Shown here: in pieces, positions 58,602 through 64,000 of the stretch
Layout: each line of letters begins with the position of its first letter
Numbering within the stretch: position 1 is the first letter of the stretch
Assembly (NCBI GenBank): GCA_030848705.1
Contig: CM061245.1
Span: forward strand, 71,101,564 to 71,165,563
Length of the DNA: 64,000 nucleotides
DNA from: Heracleum sosnowskyi
Lineage: Eukaryota; Streptophyta; Magnoliopsida; Apiales; Apiaceae
Direction of reading: 5' to 3'
The notes under the pieces: model-generated
Told to the model about the DNA's origin: nothing
The model's database searches: none
What the model saw: the letters and a program-made list of their open reading frames with translations, nothing else
Position numbers and translations under genes: made by a program

Positions 58602-61600
58602 ATGGCACCAACCAACAAAACTATGTCTCTCACTGGTTTCACATACGAGAAGAACAACTTCACTGCACTGGTGGACTTTGATGAGAAGAACGCATCATAT
58701 CACACTATGATGAGGTTTCTACAGAACCGCAAGCTCTCTAAAGCAATGTTCGAAGCCCCCAAACTGTACTTTGAGGTGATTGAAGCCATCTGGGAATCAT
58801 CAGTGTTCGACTCTGTCAATGCTACAATCACCTTCGTTCTTCAAGGTAATGAATATGTGATAAACAGTGATGTCATTACAGCTTGCTTAAATTTGCCTGA
58901 AAACAATAGGTTAGAAAAGCATAATGATACTGATATTGTTAACATGCTAAATTCTATTAACTATGCTTTGCCTATGGCTAATTTAAGTAAGATTCAGAGA
59001 AGAGGTATGGTAAAGGAATGGAGCTTCTTCTTTGATGCCATCCTTAAGGTTTTCTCTGGTAAAATTAGCAATTATCATGCAATTACATTTTCTATGCTAG
59101 ACATTTCTTACATGATTTTGACTGATTGCTATTACAACCTAGGGTCCTTGATTCTATTTGAACTTGGTGCTAAACTAGGGAGTAAAGCATCTAGAAGTAA
59201 GAATGTGTACTATGTTAGATTCTTCATGTTGCTAGCTAACCATGTAGAGAGTAACTTGGTGGTCCAATTCCCTGCCAACTCCAAAGATTGTTGGGTTCAA
59301 AATAAGAGAGTCCTTGAGGACTTGAATAGTCTGAACCACAACAAGGAGGTACAATTGGTATATCCACCAATTTTCAATGCAGCTCAGGAGGCACAGGTAA
59401 CTCAGGTAATTTCCTCAACTGTACCTTCCTCCACTGTTCATTCTTTGATTTCAAGTGCCACTATGGAGGCTGGAACTGTCCAACAGCCTCCTACCCAAGT
59501 GGCCACCTCTAAACTTCCAAAGTCCAAATCTAAAAAGCCAGCTTCAGGTGTCTCTCAAAAGGCACCTGTTGTAAAAACTACCAAAACCCTTGAGGGGAGT
59601 GTGAAGGTGGTCGTGAGAGGTGAGGGAAGGGGTGAACATCAAAGAAACCCCAAGAACAAGGAGGGTGGGATTAGTGTATCCCAGCCTAGCCACCCTATAT
59701 CTTCTCAAAAAGATACAGTGGTTGAAAATGAATCAAACTTATCCCTAGTGACATCCTCCCAAAAGGATGTTGCTATTGAAAATAGTCTCCAACCAGGGAC
59801 ACATCACAAGAGGGATAGGGACACCAGAAGCCCTACAGATACAACCAAGAACTATGAAAGAAGAAAGAGGTCTAAGACAACTGGGGTTGCACAGGGATCA
59901 CACACAGTGCAAATGGCACCATCACAAAGTCAGTTTGATGTGGCTCCAGTAAATATGGAATCACAGCCCCACTCTTTACACATTCAAACTGAAACAGAAA
60001 TTCCAAACCCACCTACTCTCTCTTTGGATGTGGACATGATTCACACATCAATTCATGATTCTTCATCTTTAACCTTCTTGGAGAAGCCCCACTCTGAAAT
60101 TGGTGGCCATCATCTTCTTGATGATTTGTTGGACCACCAATCTATCATTTCTAAGACTTTGGCTCCATCTGTGGCTCTTAACTTAAAATAAATCTCCACA
60201 GATTCAGTCATAGTCTCAATTTCAAAAGCTACTTCTTTTTCTTCATCTACGGATATCTCTCATCCGTTGATGAGTGTTTGTCTGTCTACGGATATGCCTC
60301 AAAGCAGCTATCCGTTGACATATACTTCTACTACCTCTACGGATATTCCTTCCACACTTCCACTTCAAACTTCAAACATTACAACTTCAAGTGTGTATGA
60401 GTTAGTAGTAGTTCAAACACTCTTAGGATTGATGGAAGGGAGTGAAGCTACTGAGAGTGAGGGGGCTGGTTTGCAACCAGGCAAAATGAGAGGGAGAGAA
60501 AGAGGGATAAACTATTTCTTCCAGTCCGGTAAGAGTGAGCAATGAGGGTTCCACCTTAATAGGTGAAGGTGAGGGTGTGAGGGGTGTGAGCCAGGGGGAG
60601 CCCCTGATGCAAGAACAGAGAGAAATTGAGAGAAAAGCAGGTACATGAGAGATAAGGATGGAAGACTCAGCCATTGCAATTGAGTTAATGGATGTCAATG
60701 ATGCAGACAGGGAGAGGCTATTCCAACTTGAATATCAAAATGAGTTGGATCAAGTCAACCTGAATGCTGAGACATTTACTCATCCTGATCCAGTCTATCA
60801 AGTCTTGGCTGGACAGAGCAATGTGGAGGCATAACAGATGTTGCATTTGGTACACACCACTGAATCAATGTCTAGGGCAAAAGAAGCAATCCAAAATCTG
60901 CCTCCAGGAGCTGGTGAAGACTTTGTATATGATGAAGAAAGTGATGATTCTGAGAGTGGTGAAGGAGGAGAAGAAGGCCCTTCCACTCTACAAGAGATGC
61001 CTCCTTGGTTGTTTTCAAACTCCTATGTTCACAATGACACCAAGGCAGTCATTCTCAAGAATTATCAAAGGGCACATGGTGAAGCTCAAACATCCAATCT
61101 TTTGCATGCCACTACAGTTCAAAATTTTGTGGCATCCCTTCAGCTTCATCAGGCCCACATCCTTCAGTAGAGAGCCAACACAGATGACATCAAAGGGCAT
61201 CTTGATGGGGTAAAGGATGCCCTAGAAAGGAGAGTTGATGTTGTTGCTCATTCTACCTCTCAAAGATTCAAGCAAGACAAGCTAGTGAAGGATGTGGCTG
61301 CCCTTACTGTGAGGATGGAGAAGATGGAGAAGCAAATGGACACCTTCTTGGCCAACCAAAACTTGCAGACTCAGCTTCTGCAACAGTTGCTGCAGGCTAC
61401 TGGTGTTACTCAAACCTTTGATGATAACAAAAAGGGGGAAGTGCATTAGTGGTCTCTGAAATAGTAACCACTCAAGTCATGGGTGTGCCATCAACAAAGG
61501 GGGAGACACCTCAAATTATTGCAAATCCTAGTGAGTTTCAAATCACAAAGGCGGTCTCTCCCTCAGCCAAAAATGCTCAAAACTTCCTCAATTCTGAGAG

Positions 61601-63057
61601 GCTGATCAAGGAGTCTATCTTTAAGGCTGTAACTTCATCATCATCCAAGACAGTACCTGTCAACACAACCATCTTGAAAGTTCTCACTCCTGACACTATC
61701 ATTCTTCAAAAAGAATATGATGTTGAACATTCAAGTGTTAAGGAGTTTGAACCAATCTTCAGTGGCAGGACTGGATCTCCACCAAGACATCATGGCAAGA
61801 ACAAATTAGAAGTGGATTATCCATTCCCCAAGCCTGATGATTCTAAGGTGTTAGCAGCTCTAATCAGGAATCTCAAGACTTCTACAGATATAGAGCTCAG
61901 ACAGGGGATGGCTGTTAATTACAGAAATGGTAAAGAAATTCATATCACAAGCAGCCATCCCAAGTTCAATGAAGCTAAAAGAGAAGAGATTTCCAAATTA
62001 AAGAGAGAAGCCAATCCCTAGGGTTATGAATCTACACATGAGAAACAGGCTAGATTGGCCCAAGAACTTATGAGGGAGATGGAAGAAGAAAGTAGTGATG
62101 CTGTAGAGGAAGAGGCCCCTACTAAAAGAAAACTGAAAAAAAGGAAGACAGTTCCAAAGGCCAAGCCTATCAGATGGAAGCAAAGATCAAATAGGCATGT
62201 CTCCCACTGAGAAAGTGGAAGAGAAGAGAGATACATGGAGTAGAATTGTCTTTGAAGACCCCATTCCAGCTTCAACTCAATTTCAAACCACCTACCATGA
62301 GACTCCTGTAGAGCCCAAAGAAGAGCCTGTTGAGTTTGAAAACTTGGTTTTCCCTAAGTTCATCATTGAAGCTGAAAAGAAGTCAAGTAAAAGGGAACCA
62401 GTTAAAAGAGCTTAACAAGGACCAATCAAGCTGAATGTTGCACCAAAAGTTGCCACGCCAGTTGAGAATAAGGCAGACTTTATGTACATTGCAGATATAC
62501 AGGAGTACTCAACCATGGATCTCTTCCTTGATGAAGTTAGTGAAATAAGAGGCACAGACAAATTCAGAGATTTGCCTGAAAGACTAACCTTTGTCTACAA
62601 AGGAGGGAAGGTGAGAGCATGGCCCTTGCAACAAGTACTGAATGAAGGATATTCCACCTTGGTGAAGGTTTTCTCAGGCTTCAAGAACACAAGGGGATTT
62701 TCTGAGGTTGCAAGAAGTGCCATTTTGAAGAAGATTGAAGAAATCAGGAACAACTGGAATTCTCCTGATAGTTTGCCAAGAAAGATGAAGATCCCTTACA
62801 ATGGACAAAGAATCCATCTCCAGCCTTACTGGATGATGGAATTCAAGGATGACAAGGGTTGTAGAAGATTTTTCAGGATTGAAGATCAATTGTCTAAGGC
62901 CAGCACTAAGTACCTTAGATGGTTGCAAGGCAAGCTGGATCCAAAAATAGCTGAAGAAGATGCATTCTACAGGAAGCCTCAAGATCAGATCAAGGCCAAC
63001 TATGCTAAGGAAGGGAGACAAAAGATTCAACCTCCAAGAGAGAAGAAAAGTAATTAA
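58602..63057 (+). pseudogene. Giant accessory ORF of element B (about 4.4 kb), decayed
   Basis: ATG 58602; open for 529 codons to a TAA (60189-60191), then in frame to 60545. Shifts lead into frames 60838-61170, 61449-62021 and 62197-63057, all with consistent hydrophilic protein character, so one long ORF of roughly 1480 codons is the simplest reading. N-terminal domain (about 1-220): KNFTALVDFDEKN, a KEW...FDAILKVFSG motif and hydrophobic helices, homologous to the extra ORF of element A. Middle: Ser/Thr/Pro/Lys-rich, with five copies of the CTACGGAT/ATCCGTTG word at 60247-60345. A helical, coiled-coil-like part lies at about 61170-61440. The C-terminal domain (62482-62950) has YIADIQEYSTMDLFLDE, KVRAWPLQQVL and YWMMEFKDDKG. 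Stops at 60833, 61168 and 62413 fit Gln codons. No convincing envelope features. Function unknown. Confidence 0.8.
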
Positions 63058-63220
63058 ATCTGCTCAGTCTAGAGGAGAACTCTCTATGTAAATCTCTCAA
63101 CTCTTCAGTATTTCAATAATGTAGCTCAATACAATTTTTAGTGTTTACTGTTTATTTGTTAGAAGTGGTTTTTTTATCATCAAGACTCTTAATTTATGTA
63201 TGATACTCAACCAAGCATAA

Positions 63221-63232
63221 ATTGGGGGAGAT
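63221..63232 (+). other. Element B polypurine tract
   Basis: ATTGGGGGAGAT directly before the TG of the 3' LTR, the typical Sirevirus form. Confidence 0.92.
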
Positions 63233-64000
63233 TGTTAGGAACTATGTTGTTTCTTGATGATAACTAGATTAACTTAGTTAAAATTGTATAAGTAAAAATG
63301 TAGCTTTCAACGGATAGCATGCTTTTGCAGTATCCGTAGAAGGGTAGCTTATCTATGAATAAGACTCAATGTAACATGCTTGTGGAATCTTGATGAATAA
63401 TCCTGATATGCAATCCTGATATGCATTCCTGATATGCAATCCTGATATGCAATCCTGATGTACAATCCTGAGGTGCAATCCTGATGTGTAATCCTGTTTT
63501 ATAATCCTGATGTAGAAGTTGGAGTATTTGTTTTTAGGCTGAATAAGTCATATTGACTATTAATGGATATGTAGAATAGGGAGGCTAATTGTAAATAGTC
63601 TATGCCTTGTAATTTTACATAAGTGAAATTGACTGTATACGAATAACAACATTAGCCTCTACGGATGTGGACAATGTACTGTCTACGGATAACAGTACTA
63701 GTCATCTACGGATGTGGACAATGTACTGTCAACGGATATAACTCAAATAGATTCTACGGATACACCCTGTACTTTGTGAAAGGGACAGTTCAGACAGAGC
63801 ACATGGGTTGACAGATTTCACAGAGCATGGAAACCAGCATTTCTGGTAAACTCACAAGAAGAAGAAGCATTCTGTTTTGTCTGGTCAAAAGTAGCATTTC
63901 CATAAAAGACAATCAGCCAAGAAGGGCAAGCTACCAACACATGGACCACTACTCAGAATGAAGAAACAAGGATTTTGGACAGTGTTACTTTTTGTATTAT
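63233..64000 (+). repeat. Element B 3' LTR, first 768 bases
   Basis: Same sequence as 48486 onward with scattered differences. It has a TATCCGTAG word at about 63331-63339 where the 5' LTR lacks seven bases, and shows CTATGAAT where the 5' LTR has CTACGGAT. Truncated by the window end. Confidence 0.95.

Larger units (their letters stand above)
48486..64000 (+). mobile_element. Element B: Sirevirus-like Ty1/copia retrotransposon with giant accessory ORF
   Basis: 5' LTR 48486-49630, PBS 49633-49644, gag, PR-INT-RT-RH pol, spacer, an accessory ORF region of about 4.4 kb, PPT, and the first 768 bases of the 3' LTR at the window edge. Copia domain order with a long gag and an extra ORF after pol indicates the Sirevirus lineage. 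Two solo LTRs (51849-53374 and 57058-58102) are inserted in it. Many stops and frameshifts show it is inactive. Subtracting the two solo LTRs, the original element is at least 12.9 kb inside the window. Confidence 0.93.

Noticed and set aside
58602..60191. Envelope (env) annotation for the accessory ORF
   Set aside because: No visible signal peptide, cleavage site or membrane anchor; position alone is not enough.

Overview
The window is eudicot-like plant nuclear DNA. It is AT-rich, with small islands of intron-containing host genes between large blocks of nested LTR retrotransposons, Helitrons, MITEs, a SINE and a Pack-MULE. The species cannot be fixed from the sequence. No rRNA, tRNA gene, CRISPR array or bacterial feature was seen.

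1-20984 is a decayed, minus-strand Sirevirus-like Ty1/copia element (element A). Its outer LTR is at 19952-20984, followed leftward by gag, pol and a large extra ORF that leaves the window on the left. A plus-strand Ty3/gypsy chromovirus-type element (7130-17905) sits inside its gag with a perfect 5-bp target duplication. The gypsy 5' LTR lacks about 2.65 kb that the 3' LTR has. 21613-23329 looks like a solo LTR carrying (TC)72, followed by a MITE. 24230-26074 is a Pack-MULE that captured a piece of a 6-phosphogluconate dehydrogenase gene.

26260-47000 is the gene-bearing part. It holds a six-exon gene for a 626-residue basic protein of unknown function (26480-31582), two tandem intronless LEA_2/NHL-type membrane-protein genes (39675-40352 and 41100-41768), and a three-exon minus-strand GH5 glycosidase with a C-terminal beta-trefoil-like domain (42669-46671). 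Between and inside them are at least six Helitron-like termini with GC hairpins and CTAG ends, Stowaway-like MITEs, a LINE-type RNase H fragment, a tRNA-derived SINE and a hAT MITE.

48486-64000 is a second Sirevirus-like copia element (element B, plus strand). It has a complete 5' LTR, gag, pol, a very large accessory ORF region of about 4.4 kb, a PPT and the start of its 3' LTR. Two solo LTRs with perfect 5-bp duplications interrupt it: family D inside gag and family C between pol and the accessory ORF.

The most unusual signal is that each Sirevirus-like family carries its own dispersed short word: TGACAG/CTGTCA in A, CTACGGAT and its complement in B, TCAACG(G/A)A in C. The words cluster in LTRs and spacers but also inside coding regions. 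In B they twice form the same dyad, once in gag and once in the accessory ORF. Most premature stops in these elements fit C-to-T decay of Gln or Trp codons.
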